In this document: piece after piece, positions 13,359-24,962 of the stretch | Layout of the letters: the number at the start of each line of letters is the position of its first letter | Position numbering within the stretch: the first letter of the stretch is position 1 | From: Helicoverpa zea | Lineage: Eukaryota > Arthropoda > Insecta > Lepidoptera > Noctuidae | Reading direction: 5' to 3' | Length of the DNA: 64,000 nucleotides | NCBI RefSeq assembly: GCF_022581195.2 | Contig: NC_061463.1 | Location: forward strand, 1,984,001-2,048,000 | Position numbers and translations under genes: made by a program | Notes under the pieces: generated by a model | What the model was told of the DNA's origin: nothing | Seen by the model: only the letters and a program-made list of their open reading frames with translations | The model's database searches: none

Positions 13359-13463
13359 TTGATTCCTTGAATAAGGACATGAATAAGAAGGAAATGGATG
13401 TTAGTATGACGGCAGTCAGAGAGGAATTGAAGCGGAAGACATAGTACGCCAAGAAAAATAACT
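13359..13463 (+). pseudogene. LINE ORF2 C-terminal remnant
   Basis: Translation gives WIDSLNKDMNKKEMDVSMTA followed by a stop near the end. This lines up residue by residue with the C-terminal peptide RWMDCLKDDMNRKGVSVSMT encoded on the minus strand at 58970-59205. The peptide is typical of the extreme C-terminus of insect non-LTR retrotransposon ORF2 proteins. No upstream RT domain survives, so this is a dead 3' fragment. Confidence 0.55.
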
Positions 13464-13766
13464 TGGTAATCGGACAGAAAGAAGAAGAGTGAGCTTTCTA
13501 TTCAGACCTATCTTTTAATGAGTCCTATTTCTGTTCATAGACAGTTTGACTCCTATGTGTGGTTGTATATCGTTACCCCACTTGATAAGTTCATCCAAGT
13601 TCAAATCCTATCCATCAGTCATCACCTGCTCCCAGCAGTCCTGCCACCAACTTATAGCATTAAATCAAAATAAATTGATCGTGTCCAAGACATCTAAACA
13701 TACCGCTTTCATCTATATTAATCATTACTTGTCATGCATTGACGAAATGTATAAGAAGCTTTACCA

Positions 13767-13840
13767 ACCACCTTACTCATGCAGTCACAATCAACCTTAT
13801 TAGCGAGGAATAAGGTTGTGACTCTAATGTGTGAGGTGGT
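13767..13840. repeat. Imperfect hairpin, about 30-bp arms
   Basis: The left arm starts ACCACCTTACTCATGCAGTC and the right arm ends GTGACTCTAATGTGTGAGGTGGT, with a short loop near 13801. The arms pair over most of their length with a few mismatches. It could be a small foldback element; no second copy was noticed in the window. Confidence 0.5.
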
Positions 13841-14221
13841 TCGAAGATTTTTTGTGTGAAAGGCATTGCTGATCAAAAAGATATAAATATTGTAAAGAAT
13901 CTAGACAGACCGTTAGTAATTCTAGAACTGGTTTGGTTTGATCGGAATCTGGCAGCGTTTGTATCCGGAAACGGTTCGTGACCGGCTCCGGTTTAATTGT
14001 GCGGTCATTGTTGGATGCCTTCGAAATGTTTGGAGTGTCACGGTCCTAACTGTTAGTTTAGTCTAGTTTAGTTTATTTGGCTTCGAATCGCGGAATATTT
14101 TTACCAACTTATGTTTCACAATTCCAACTTTTCAAGTTTGTAAACAGGTGTGTAGGTAGGTAATGTAACAAAACTTGATTTTTTCATAATTATCCGCCTG
14201 TCCTTATCCTAGTTTTATTTG

Positions 14222-14338
14222 TGGTCGGCACAGCATGTTTTCTTCTTCTCCTTCTGTCTGCTGTCATGTCATTCTAGCCATGTTAACTTTCACAAACTCT
14301 ATCCATCATTTCTTTGGGCGTCCCCTTCCACAATATGC
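14222..14338 (-). pseudogene. Decayed LINE 3' end, reverse orientation
   Basis: GGTCGGCACAGCATGTTTTC then TCTTTGGGCGTCCCCTTCC follows the order of the reverse complement of the LINE C-terminus at 58970-59205 (GGGGTCGGCGCAATATG ... CTTAGGTCTTCCTCTTCC). Stops and substitutions show it is dead. Confidence 0.45.
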
Positions 14339-14763
14339 ATTCCTTCCATTTTGCAGTTACCTAAGTATTTTTTTACACCTAAAACCGTAATTATTATTAA
14401 TCTAAAACAAAACAGATTCAAAAGCTTTGGTTACCTTTTAGAAATTTTCCCAAAATCTCTTATTGATTCTAATAACTCATTCCAATTGATTACGTTTTCC
14501 AACAAAACCAATTTACCTTCGTACTTGGCAAATCTATGCACGCGTTATATAATATTCATCATAACAAAGTGAAGTTATTACTAGGTACCTCTTATTCAAC
14601 ATGTTCTAAGAAATATACTCTTTGAGGTAATCCCCTGGCAAAAAGTTCACAGAATTTTAGCTTCGATTTAAATTGAATATTAATATAGACTATGAAATCA
14701 TTTAATCCGATACTTACATTACTATTAGTTTCCGTTCTCGCATATTTATCATCTACCATTGAG

Positions 14764-14857
14764 ACTATTATTCAAATAGGACCTTTAGTTCCTGAAATTA
14801 GAACATTAAACCAAACTAACTCTTCAGCTTTATATAATATTAAGATGAGTAGGTATA
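14764..14857 (-). repeat. Decayed TAATATTATAAAGCTGAA repeat
   Basis: On the plus strand, ATTCAAATAGGACCTTTAGT, TCCTGAAATTAGAACATTAA and ACTCTTCAGCTTTATATAAT match the 3' half of the copy at 56025-56198, in the same orientation as that copy. The open frame at 14692-15018 that overlaps it is therefore not credited as a gene. Confidence 0.55.
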
Positions 14858-17800
14858 AATTAAGACATCGAGGTACCCATTTATTTACTAAACAAAAAAT
14901 AAACAGTGCTTTAGGCCTTTACATTACCTCAAGTCAAAACGTAACCCTACAGTGTCCAACCATTTCATCAAAACTTGTTCGTACAAAAATGGCGCGGCAT
15001 TCACATTTATCTCAGTAAATCATCTCCACGCAACATTATCGCCCAAAAGGCAATCCGGAGCAAAGTTTTTCATCTTTCACAGCAATTTTAAAACAAACTG
15101 TTACTGCTAATTACCTCGTCTTCGAAGGGCTTATTAGCAAATTATAGTTCACAGGACCTCAAACTGTTAGTATTACCGATCACGGCGGATCATTCAAAGA
15201 GGTTTTTTCGCTCCGATATTTTTTTTTCTTGCAAAAAAATCTGGACAGCTTTTTCGTCGGACGAAATAATATGGGACTAATGGAGTACCTGGCGATCGGC
15301 AGAACGGGCAGTGCACACGGCATGATGTGTTACTTTGATTAAAATATTATGACAGTACACCTCGACCGGTATTTTGGATTGCTTTTTTATGTTGTGCACC
15401 TCGTTTTTATTGCGAATTCCGCAATTTTAGACTGGTGATTTGTCCCTACATTTTAGGATTAACAACTTGCAACGTTGTTTATTTACTCTTTGCTGACTTC
15501 CTACAATTAAAAATAAAATAACCCTTTACAAAATCCAAACCAAAACCCACAACAATTTCAATTAAAGAATTAATAACATTGATGCGGTCAGAAGTTATAA
15601 AACCACCATTATTGCGGCGGACACAAATTAAAATAATCAGATGCTCATATTAAAACAACCGACATTCAATAATGAATTAACAGCCAAAAACATTGTCGAA
15701 ACCGCGGCCATCAGCCAACCGCAAACAAAACGGAATCAATGAATACAGAATAACTAAACTAATACTTAAATTACTTAATTGTTTATTCGTGCAAAGTGCA
15801 TAACTGTTGTGTAATAAAAAATAATAATAATATAGTGCATGTGAACACCGTGGTAACTCTTTATTACAGTGCAAAAGCAAGTAAAAAGTTGGCTTCGGCC
15901 CGAAGCGAACTCATTAAGCTAATATAAACGAAACGACGGCCGAATGCCGCCGAACTTCGTGGAAATGCAATGCGAACACAGTCTGGCTTTACAGTAGGAT
16001 CACTCAACACTAAGATGCTGAAGACAAGTGCAAAGTGCATTGATAGGTTTTAGGAAATATGAGTCAAAGCTTATTTAGAATTCTAGTTCTTTGAAATGCT
16101 TAAGGATATTAAAAAAATGCCAATTGTGAGAAATTGCTCATCTAATATCTGCTAAGCTCGAGACTTTAACAAACTTCAACAAAAAGTCCCTAAATCTTTG
16201 TTCCATAAATCGAATTATCCCACTGCTTCTCTTACTCTGTGTCGCTTTCCTTCTACGGTGGTACTCCAGATTTATAACCCGACAAAATTAAATCAACTTA
16301 TAACGTATGTTGTGCCCATATCTCTATTGACCAACACGTTTCGGCGGAGAACAAATTGACAAGTTTATCCGGATAAATCGGGGAGGACAGTGAAAGCACT
16401 GCCCGTGATATACAACCATTGCTTTTTGATTTATTCGGGCTATAAACGAGAATGCGTTTTTAGGGTCCCACATTGACAGGAATCCGGAAATAAGGAATGA
16501 TATAAAGATAGTTTTGGGGCTGATTTTTCCTGAACTATAAACTGATATTATAATGGCATGTTTTAGAAACTCAAATGCTAGGAAATTGCAAATGATAATT
16601 ACTTAGAAGGTAAAGTATCTTATAAGTGATTGAAAATATAATTTCTCTAGCTAAACATGGGCAGTGGAGCTAATGAAGAGAAATCAAGCAATCAGTTATT
16701 GTGATCTTATGGATATACCTAAATGACTAATAAACCTGATGAAAAATTTCACACTTTCATCTCAGTACCAGAGTGATGGTACCTGAGCCACGGAACTCTC
16801 GGGAACAGCTCTGGCTTGGCAGTTCCTTAACGATTTCCATCATTGGACAAGTCGGTGATCCAATTAATAATAATAATGGTGAGGGCAAAAACAACGTTAC
16901 GATGTGCGATTTTGAAGCCGAAATCAGCCCAAATACCACAGCCTCGGGCGGTTGAGGTCAATGCTCGGGAACTGGTTCACAATTATTTGCCCAAAAAAGC
17001 CCTTGGTCGTGGGACGCTGGGGGTTAGGCGGCACAGCCAGATTTTTGCAAGTTCCTTAACATTTTTGCGTTATACTCTCTCATAGTAGAGGTATATACCA
17101 GGACCTGTTTGACTTCTCAGAAATCTGAGTCGCTTTTGATTTTGGTTTATGGTGATGCGGTATTTGAATGCCCTTAAGGAGCAAGGAATTATTTAATACA
17201 GTTCAGTTACAATTTACTTTTAAATTGCCCAAATGAGGCGGGCGGTTTTAATCGGCGTGCGATATAATAAAAATTACAGAGTGCGCCTGTCAGTCTGTTT
17301 GGATTAATATCAGGAATTACTGAGCTGGTCGTGGTGATGTTTAAAGGGTTTTAGTGTTTAATTTTTCTTGTTAAGACAATGCCGCTTTCACGATGGTAAA
17401 TTGTCGTTGCTAATACTTTAGGTGATTGAGATTTGAAAGTTTGTTCGTTTGTCTACCTGGGGGTCCTTATTGGGACCCACCTAACAGATTCCAAAAAATC
17501 TGAAACTATACCAAAAAATAACGCTTGAGATGAGCAGAATCTAGCCTAGACTTCATTTGCATATTTATGTTAATCTTCCTTATTTATACCTCAAAATAGA
17601 GCTACTAACTAACTAAAAGCCAAGATTTTTATCTTACTATAAATGACAAAAATCCAGTTTCCTTTCAGGTGATTTTCTTGACATTCCTCTGTATTAACGC
17701 GCTACCACCCAGGTTGGCCAAATTTACCGGTTTTACATCAACGAATATTATATTAAATGCGATATAATTACGTCTTCGGAATTAAAGTTTCGTTAACAGG

Positions 17801-18583
17801 AGTAAAGTGTTGCATGGAGGTTTTATTGCGGAATTCGCTTTTGTTATTAGTTATTGTAATTTGGAAGTGAAATAAAGTTGAAGATGCTTGATAGGTAGTT
17901 ACATACTGCAACTGAGAAATTAGTGTTAAATTGATATGATAGGGTATAATTTTGAAGAGACAGTTATTTTTTTATAATTTTTGCAAATGTGATTTGGCAA
18001 ATTAGGGGCTAAGTTAACAGAGTGAGTAGATAAACATATTATGAACAAAAAACGAGGTAGTCCTTAGATGCTCGATTTTTTTCAACTTTATCCAAACCAG
18101 AAATCAAAGCTCTCATTTATAATGTCGTCATAAAAATATGAGGATAAAAGGAAAAGGTGCTGCTAACTTAGTCTACGGGCTGTCACAGTTAATGCCGGTC
18201 TAGATAAACTAAACAGGTAAAAGGAATCATATTTATGGTAATTAAGCATATTTTTAGCTGGGGGAAAACTTTTTACCGTACACTGTCCGACATTATTCGA
18301 ACGAACTGTTTACACAGTATACGGGTTCCTGTTTCAAATCTGATATTCTAAATAACTCGAAAGTGGATGCTTTAGGAACGGGAGTTTCCTTTTTGAGGAA
18401 ATCGTCATCAGGAAAAACGATCATAAAGTACAAGCAAATGCAATTTCACGGCGAAATTTTGTGGTCATTCAAAAACTTCGCTAGTATCTCGATGTTTTAA
18501 TAAAATAATGCTATACATATACAATTTAGTTTCATATAGAAGGTATTAAGGTGTAGAAAGGATGACTCTATTAAATTCATCAT
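14858..18583. other. Spacer, no gene recognised
   Basis: Some less AT-rich blocks occur, for example 15230-15310, 15890-15975 and 16770-17060. The last has two overlapping 60-80-codon frames on each strand, with no domain recognised. These blocks are not obviously repetitive within the window and could be regulatory or host single-copy DNA, but the sequence alone does not support a function. Confidence 0.4.
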
Positions 18584-18640
18584 CATATCAGCTACTTGCC
18601 GTCTACTACTGAACATAGGACTCCTCTAACCATCGATCTT
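18584..18640 (-). repeat. RTE-type 3' end fragment
   Basis: CATCATATCAGCTACTTGCC, CTACTACTGAACATAGGACT and CCTCTAACC resemble the reverse complement of RTE LINE 3' ends (compare AGGCCTGTGCCCAGCAGTGG at 22998). It is short and diverged. Confidence 0.4.
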
Positions 18641-21294
18641 GGGATGTATTCCTACCTTAGTTTATATGTTTATCCTAATAGTTTATTTACATACATCTAT
18701 CCTGATCGATATCCCGATACTATCAATTAGTAAGTAGTAGTAAAGCGAGTGTATTGCGTGGCGTAGCGTGGCCGCAAACCGCAGCGTCCACTGGTACGCG
18801 TGAGAAACCCGTGTTGCGTCACACCGCTGCACTCATATCGATATGATAGTGTTTCCTAACTTATATGCATTGTTGGAACTTACCCATTGATCGAAAACAC
18901 ATAAATAAGATCAAGAAACAAAGTACATCTCCCCAAATGACCCTAAAGTAATAGCACCCAACGAAATGGACCATTTCATTAAAATTTACGATGAAATATT
19001 GAAATGTTATTATAATTTATAACACCTTAAAACTCAAGTAACGACAGCCATCATCAAGTGTTTAATTTACAACGTTAAATTCACTTTTACGATCTCCAGA
19101 ACGTGCCAAAAAGTAAATATGAAATTTTGGAAGAATCATGTCACAACCATTTCGAGTAAGTGTTTCCAGAAATGTCGATAACATGTGTATATTATTGTTT
19201 GGAACGGTCAAAATCTTATCTGAATGCAATTCTTTAATATGGACAAGTAGCTTCTATATTGCACGAATCACAATTTGGCCATCAAGACAAGGTAAGTTTA
19301 AAATTTTGATGTCGAAAAGACCGACAGCCCTGAAATAAAATTTGGTATTAAAATTTCACCTGTCGACGTCAAAAGGGGTAATAAGTAGGTATGTGTTCAT
19401 ATGGGTATCGGTTTCGGAACCAGTTTTCGATTTTGCATCAATGGGCGAGGTACTGCCCGCCACTGATTTCGAACGTAAATTTCTTTTGCATTAAACACGT
19501 TATTAAAAAGCAATGTAGCACAGAGTAGGTTTGGCATAGAGAGGGACTTTAACACTTTGGCCGTAAAACTCACTATCAGTTGTAAATTTTTCTTTCCCTG
19601 GCTGTCATATGTCCTAGAATTAACTCTATAAATAGTTTGACTCAAGCTTAAGTCCAAAATCGCCCATAAATCTGTAGTGTTATCTTTTTCTACTTGATCA
19701 ACCAATCCTATTTCCTCTCCAATTTTCTCTTCTTTCATATCAAAGGCAGCCTCCTCAATCCTTAGTATAGCGTGAGTATCTGTTCCTTCACTACTCTGGT
19801 GCCCTCAGGACCATCTCATTTGATCTGGAGCGCGTGTTGCTTTTTTTCTGAATCTCGTGCAAGTTTCGGCAGTCACTTACAGAGGTAGAACCGGCAACAT
19901 GACGAAGATGTATGGTGATGTGAAGTGCTATGGTGGTTTTGAGACTAATTTTATATTTTAAACTGCACTCTGGATCTCAAGTATATGTTATATGGGTCCG
20001 ACATAGAAGGCGTAATTTAAAATTGAGTTTCTTCCTCCGAATTTGTGTTGTGGTTGCCTATAGTTCAAGCTTTATGACCTTTATTTATTTACGTATAATG
20101 TAGGGTTGTATGAATCACGTTAGGAGATTCAAGCGGATAGCTTATTCTTCAAATCTTCAGGGATTACGATATTATACTGCAATATCGTCCTTTCCATCTC
20201 AGTCCCACTACTTATTTATTTAACCATTATTGTACATAGTAAACACATGACAGAAGAAGTAATAACATGCAAATATAAAAAGTTTTTTTGGTGTCTTTTC
20301 ACTATCGCAATAATTCGTCCATGAACTACATTAGCCTCAAAATAAACTCTGCATCAGTAGCAACCACATCCAGCATCACAGCGTCCGTGTACCCGCCACC
20401 TACATAATACACTTCGCAATTTTGTGGTGCACGTAATTGCATAGCGTTTTCGACTCAAATGTTTTATGTTAAGTAGTTAATGTTTTCTTAAAATAATGAG
20501 TAGTTGCTCGTAATTGGACGACGGGGTAGGGGAAATCGGCCGATTTTTATCGCCCGTCTTACGCTTTGGTATGTGCGATCCTTAAGTACTGTTATCTTGT
20601 GTGGCCGGGGTAAAGTAGTGGGGATTCTGGGGGGATTTGTTGTATTATTCTTTTCTTCTTAGATTATATTAGGAAGGGGGTCCCAATCATCACTGACGTG
20701 ATATGCTCCGTGGTCTAGTCAATATATCGAGTGCGTTCGATCGATCATATTAATTTACATGAATCCACGGTTATCGAGCCAATCTTCATAATTTTCGAAC
20801 ATAAAAATCAGTAAACAGACTACAATTTAAGCACATGTTATCTAGAAGTAATTTCTCTCGCCCAATCGGCGAACCCGATCACCGATTATTATCGGTAAAA
20901 ACCACTCGACCTTAATTTATTTCTTGTGATATTTAAACGAGTAATTAATAAAGCAAATAAATCTCCTTAATCGAGTCGAAAAAGTCGATTCGGACAGCCT
21001 TGTCCGATTATAAAGTGGAGTGGAATGCGACTCGCGTTTTGTTTTTATTATTATTATTTCAATTAGTGCCGTTCGTTAGCAAATTTGAAATAACTGCTTG
21101 TTTTTTGTTTTAGAAAATTAATGTTCTTTTTTTTTGTTATGAATGATATTTCAGTTTTAATGACTCTATTTGATAGGATTTAATAATTTCATTGATGAAG
21201 TGATTTTTATTAGATTGGCACTTTAGCAGAACCTTTTTACACACACATGTTTTTTTAGATCACTACAATAATTTCATAGTATTATATTTTTAAC
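18641..21294. other. Spacer, no gene recognised
   Basis: The open frame at 19397-19738 on the minus strand (113 codons) is among the longer unexplained frames. It is Lys/Glu-rich at its start and has no motif I recognise. The block 20690-21010 contains several TAATTA/ATTAATTT cores and TCGATCGATC, which is compatible with regulatory DNA but not proof of it. Confidence 0.4.
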
Positions 21295-22085
21295 CGACTT
21301 CCCAAAAAGGAGGAGGTTCTCAATTCGTCGGGATCTTTTTTTTTTTTTTTTTTTATGTATGTTCACCGATTACTCAGAGACGCCTCGACCGATTTGCAAA
21401 ATTTTTTTTTTGTTTGATAGGGTTTACCTCCCAGGTGGTCCCATAGTCACCAGGTCAGGATCTGATGATGGAAACCCTGAGAAATCGAGGGCAACTTTCG
21501 AAAATCGTAGGCATACGTAGGGTAAAAACTTGACACTAAGGCGCATGTCTGATAACACTATGCAATGGTGAAGGCTTGGAGCTGACCTGATGATGAAGAC
21601 CAGAGAAGGTCGAGGGAACTTGAACAATGAATGTGTAAAAATCTACCTCGTGTTTGGGCTTATTTTGTTCGTATTGACGAGACCTTTGCAACAGTGAAGG
21701 TTTGAAGCTGACCTGATGATGGAGACCAGCGAAGGTCGAGGGAACTCGACAATTGAATATGTAAACTACCTCGTGCTTGGGCTTATATTGTTCGTATTGA
21801 TGAGAACTTTCCACTGCGGATATGACATGCGGATAGTGACAACTATGCTTGTCACTGAAAAGCTAAAAATAAAAAACTTTTTACAAAAAAATAAAACCGA
21901 CTCCCAAAAACACTGAAAAGCAAAAAAAAACTATTCTTAGGTGCATCGGCCTAGAAGTCGGTGGCGTTATAAACTTAGTAACATCCATTAGACACCGACT
22001 TCTAGGCCGATGCACCTAAGAATAGTTTTTTTTTGCTTTTCAGTGTTTTTGGGAGTCGGTTTTATTTTTTTGTAAAAAGTTTTTT
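21295..22085 (+). repeat. ACCGACTTCCCAAAA dispersed repeat, ending in a hairpin
   Basis: It begins TTAACCGACTTCCCAAAAAG, GAGGTTCTCAATTCG, a T-run, then TTCACCGATTACTCAGAGAC. The middle holds two tandem copies of a unit of about 127 bp containing CTGACCTGATGATG, GGTCGAGGGAACT and CTTGGGCTTAT (first near 21581, second near 21708). It ends in the perfect hairpin at 21871-22085. The short frames at 21424-21916 lie entirely inside it and are not genes. A second, more diverged copy lies within 46540-47180. Confidence 0.7.
21871..22085. repeat. Perfect 93-bp inverted repeat with 29-nt loop
   Basis: The arms 21871-21963 and 21993-22085 are exact reverse complements by base-by-base reading, including a 9-A/9-T and a 7-A/7-T run. 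The loop is 21964-21992. The arms carry the terminal motif ACCGACTCCCAAAAACACTG and the CATCGGCCTAGAAGTCGGTG motif. Confidence 0.85.
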
Positions 22086-22131
22086 CTTTCATTTTTGATT
22101 ACTGTAGGATAAATTTTAATTTTTATTGTAA

Positions 22132-22319
22132 ACTAGCTTCCGCCAGCGGCTTCGCCCGCGTGGTGTGTAGATAAAAAGTAGCCTATGTGTTAATCCAGGG
22201 TATCACCTATCTACATACCAAATTTCAATCAAATCGGTCCAGCCGTTTTTGCGTGATTGAATAACAAACATACATCCATACATTCTCACAAACTTTCACA
22301 TTTATAATATAAGTAGGAT
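22132..22319 (+). mobile_element. Lepidopteran SINE/LINE-derived dispersed repeat
   Basis: ACTAGCTTCCGCCAGCGGCT, TCGCCCGCGTGG, GATAAAAAGTAGCCTATGTG, AAATCGGTCCAGCCGTTTTT, GCGTGATTGAATAACAAACA and the end TTATAATATAAGTAGGATA form a well-known interspersed lepidopteran repeat plan. Other copies are at 62476-62664 (plus), 62868-63003 (minus) and 53583-53742 (decayed). It has no coding capacity. I do not assign a family name. Confidence 0.7.
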
Positions 22320-22983
22320 ATTTGTAAATATTGAAAGTAAAGTAAATATCTTGTTAAATAAAGAACAATGTTGAATTATGAAAACAAATTTACAGTATAT
22401 GTAGATTAAAAAATCCCTTCCCAAATATTCATCTCACGCGCCTCCTCATAAATAACTCTACACAATAAAATATTGATCTAAATAGTGTTGCAACCTACCT
22501 ACGTACAACCCACATGTACTAGCGAATTGTAATTATCAACGTCCTCTCTTGACCCTGTTGAAGTAAATCGTTGACTTTATCCACGCAAATTGTTGCGTAA
22601 TCACCCAAAAGGTGGACTGAAAAAAATATTTTGCAATGCTGATGCTGATGATAGCTTTTAAGGCGTTTTTAACTAGGTAATAGAGATGGCTAAAGTACGG
22701 ACTGAAAAATTAAATAAATAATATTAATTTTTTAAGAGGTATACACAGACTAACGTAAAGTAACAGATTTATAAAGTGGGTAGTTCAGAAAATTATGAAA
22801 AAAGTGGGTGACTTGCTACTATTAAAGAAACAGTGCCAATCTTCATTAACTGTACCGGACTGAAAAAATGTAGTTTTTAGCGAAAGTGTTTGAAAATAAT
22901 TGTGATCTATGCAACCGCAATAGCTCAATTCAAAGGCAAGATAACCTTTCTGGGGGAATAAATAATTGAGATTAATTCCTTCT
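22320..22983. other. AT-rich spacer, no gene seen
   Basis: No coding or repeat signal is strong enough to call. Confidence 0.5.
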
Positions 22984-23033
22984 TCGTGTGAGAGGAGGCC
23001 TGTGCCCAGCAGTGGGACGATAAAAAGGCTGTA
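22984..23033 (+). pseudogene. RTE LINE 3' end fragment
   Basis: GTGTGAGAGGAGGCCTGTGC then CCAGCAGTGGGACGATAAAA parallels the last codons of the RTE ORF at 52239-52279 (GAGGCCTTTGCCCAGCAGTG, encoding AQQWD). Only the last codons and the short 3' end survive. Confidence 0.55.
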
Positions 23034-23147
23034 ACATATACATTTCACAAAATAATTCAGAATAGAATTAAATATACACAAAAAAAAATATTAAACCCGA
23101 AATATAATCAACGCACCGATCATAACAAGCTTTTGTAAACAATGTCA

Positions 23148-23734
23148 GTTCGCGCGCCGCGCTTGTCAAGGCAGCATCTCGTTTGTTGACCTCCGGTATT
23201 AATTTTAAAGTAAAGTGGGTAAAAGACAGTATTATTATCACTAACTTGTTAATATCTCTTACTCATCTCTCATTGAACCTTAGTGAAGTTATTTTGACTA
23301 ATATAAGTGCAGTGTAATAGAAATAACAGCAAAAACATTTTGAAATATAAGCATCCAACGGCTTTTAACCAAGCGCTTTCGACCGACCGGGACGCTCACC
23401 GCGCCCCGCACCACCCGCACACATCGCCCGCGCTGCCCGCGGCGCTCGCACCGCCCGCGCGCCCGCACCGCTCGCACGCCCGCACCGCCCGCGCCACCTG
23501 CGCCGCCGCTAGCGCTGTGCTACTCGCACAGTCACTGCGCGCTGCTCACGCAACACAACACGGGAGTATTCAAGAACGGCGACGCGACGCGACGCTTGCA
23601 CGCTACTGCCTTACTGCTCGCACACTCACTGCGCACTGCTTGCGCACTGACGCTTTGTTTACATCTGCGCGCGAACCTTATTATTACATGATAATATTAT
23701 TTTATTTTAATTAAACGCTTTTGCTTTCTTCAAA
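23148..23734 (+). promoter_or_regulatory. CR1-like element 5' UTR with GC-rich C/G-repeat tract
   Basis: From about 23390 to 23660 the sequence is a degenerate array of GCACCGC/CGCCCGC/CTCGCA motifs. It translates in one frame into an Ala/Arg/His-rich 135-codon open frame, probably a by-product of the repetition. LINE 5' UTRs of this type usually carry the internal promoter. The promoter role is inferred; no TATA or initiator assignment is made. Confidence 0.45.
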
Positions 23735-24910
23735 ATGAATTGTTCTGCATGTTGTAACAGCATTGCCGATAATGAGGACCACCTCTGCTGCATGTATGAC
23801 CATTGTGGTAAGCTTTTCCATCTGATATGCATTGGAAAAATAAACATTGATACTGACCAAAAACATTCATGGGTCTGCCCCGATTGTCGCTGCGCCTTAA
23901 AAAGAGGTGGAGATAATAGTTGCACCCCTGTCGGTACCAATCATATGGACCCAAATGTAACTCTGAGAAGAAAAACTACGCAAATTGAGCTTAATAATAG
24001 TTCCTTCATTGAGTCTGATGTTGAAATTAATGATCCGACTATAGCTATGTCTGCCCTGCGCTCTGAGATGGTAACGTTGAAAGGTCTGTTAACCAGGGCG
24101 CTGTCGTTGATTAGCAGTCATGAATTGAAATTGGAAAGGTATGCTGTTCAGGTGGAGCAACTTAACGCCAGACTCGAAAAATACGAAAAGTCAGGAGAGT
24201 ATGTAGAAAGACCGAGTGAAATATATCCCCAATCTACATCAATCCGCCCTACTCGTAATCCTATCAAGCAACAAATGAAGAAGGTACAGGCAGTACCTAT
24301 TCAAGAGAAAGACCTACTGACTATCTCAGATCAACCATCTAGCCTAAAACCCACCGAGCCAAGTACAGCTAAGCTCCCAGCATTACATACATCTGAAACA
24401 GCTAACTGTGAAAGTCAAACAATGCATACCGTGGAACCGACTGATGGTGTCAATGGTAATATAGAGCTGACAGGCAACATTGAAGCTAATAGTGATGAGT
24501 GGACCGTGGTGAAGAAGCGAAACCACCGACGTAAAGAGTTATGTGGAACTGCCGATCCTACCGTTACCACCTTGAAAGCTGTGGAGGCCCGTAAATACAT
24601 CCATCTATGGAACATGGCTTCAGGCCTTGAGGAGGTGCGCCAATATCTAAAGCAGCTTTGTCCAACGGCTACGATACAAGAGATCGCAACGCGTGGAGAC
24701 TACAAGTCCTATAAAATCGGGGTCCCAGTTCAGCATTACGACGAGTGTTTCTCCATTAGCGTCTGGCCAGTCAACGCCAGAATCAAGCCCTGGATAAACT
24801 ACAGGAAAACTGCCCATACCACCGGTCCTAATAGTAGTGCAGTAGTACTGGCGGCACCCAACCAGCTGCAGTCCTTTCGTAGCCCCGGAGACACAACGCA
24901 AAAAAATTAG
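23735..24910 (+). CDS. CR1-like ORF1 protein with PHD-type zinc finger
   Basis: This 391-aa protein begins MNCSACCNSIADNEDH. Residues about 3-55 show paired Cys and one His in the spacing of a PHD finger (CSAC..., LCC, DHC, FHLIC, WVCPDC). It is followed by a predicted coiled coil around residues 105-155 (SALRSEMVTLKGLLTRALSL and on), a Ser/Thr/Pro-rich middle and a conserved-looking C-terminal domain around 270-370. CR1-family ORF1 proteins with PHD fingers are known; they bind the element RNA or aid complex formation. ORF2 follows with overlap. The start codon is the first ATG after the GC-rich 5' UTR and precedes the finger by two residues, so the start is well supported. It is intact, with no stops. 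Confidence 0.8.
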   Translation: MNCSACCNSIADNEDHLCCMYDHCGKLFHLICIGKINIDTDQKHSWVCPDCRCALKRGGDNSCTPVGTNHMDPNVTLRRKTTQIELNNSSFIESDVEINDPTIAMSALRSEMVTLKGLLTRALSLISSHELKLERYAVQVEQLNARLEKYEKSGEYVERPSEIYPQSTSIRPTRNPIKQQMKKVQAVPIQEKDLLTISDQPSSLKPTEPSTAKLPALHTSETANCESQTMHTVEPTDGVNGNIELTGNIEANSDEWTVVKKRNHRRKELCGTADPTVTTLKAVEARKYIHLWNMASGLEEVRQYLKQLCPTATIQEIATRGDYKSYKIGVPVQHYDECFSISVWPVNARIKPWINYRKTAHTTGPNSSAVVLAAPNQLQSFRSPGDTTQKN

Positions 24911-24962
24911 TCGCATCAACGCTTTTTACCAGAATGTTCGAGGACTTAAAACTAAGCTTTCA

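Noticed and set aside
14692..15018. 108-codon frame
   Set aside because: It overlaps a decayed dispersed repeat (14764-14857) and has no motif.
21295..22085. CRISPR-like array because of repeated 127-bp units
   Set aside because: There are only two units, no regular spacers, and the context is a eukaryotic dispersed repeat.
23148..23300. HDV-like ribozyme at the CR1-like 5' end
   Set aside because: I looked for P1/P2/P3 pairing comparable to the R1-clade element and found none; the 5' boundary is also uncertain.
23307..23714. 135-codon Ala/Arg/His-rich frame as a gene
   Set aside because: It is produced by the GC-repeat tract in the CR1-like 5' UTR; no family similarity is apparent.
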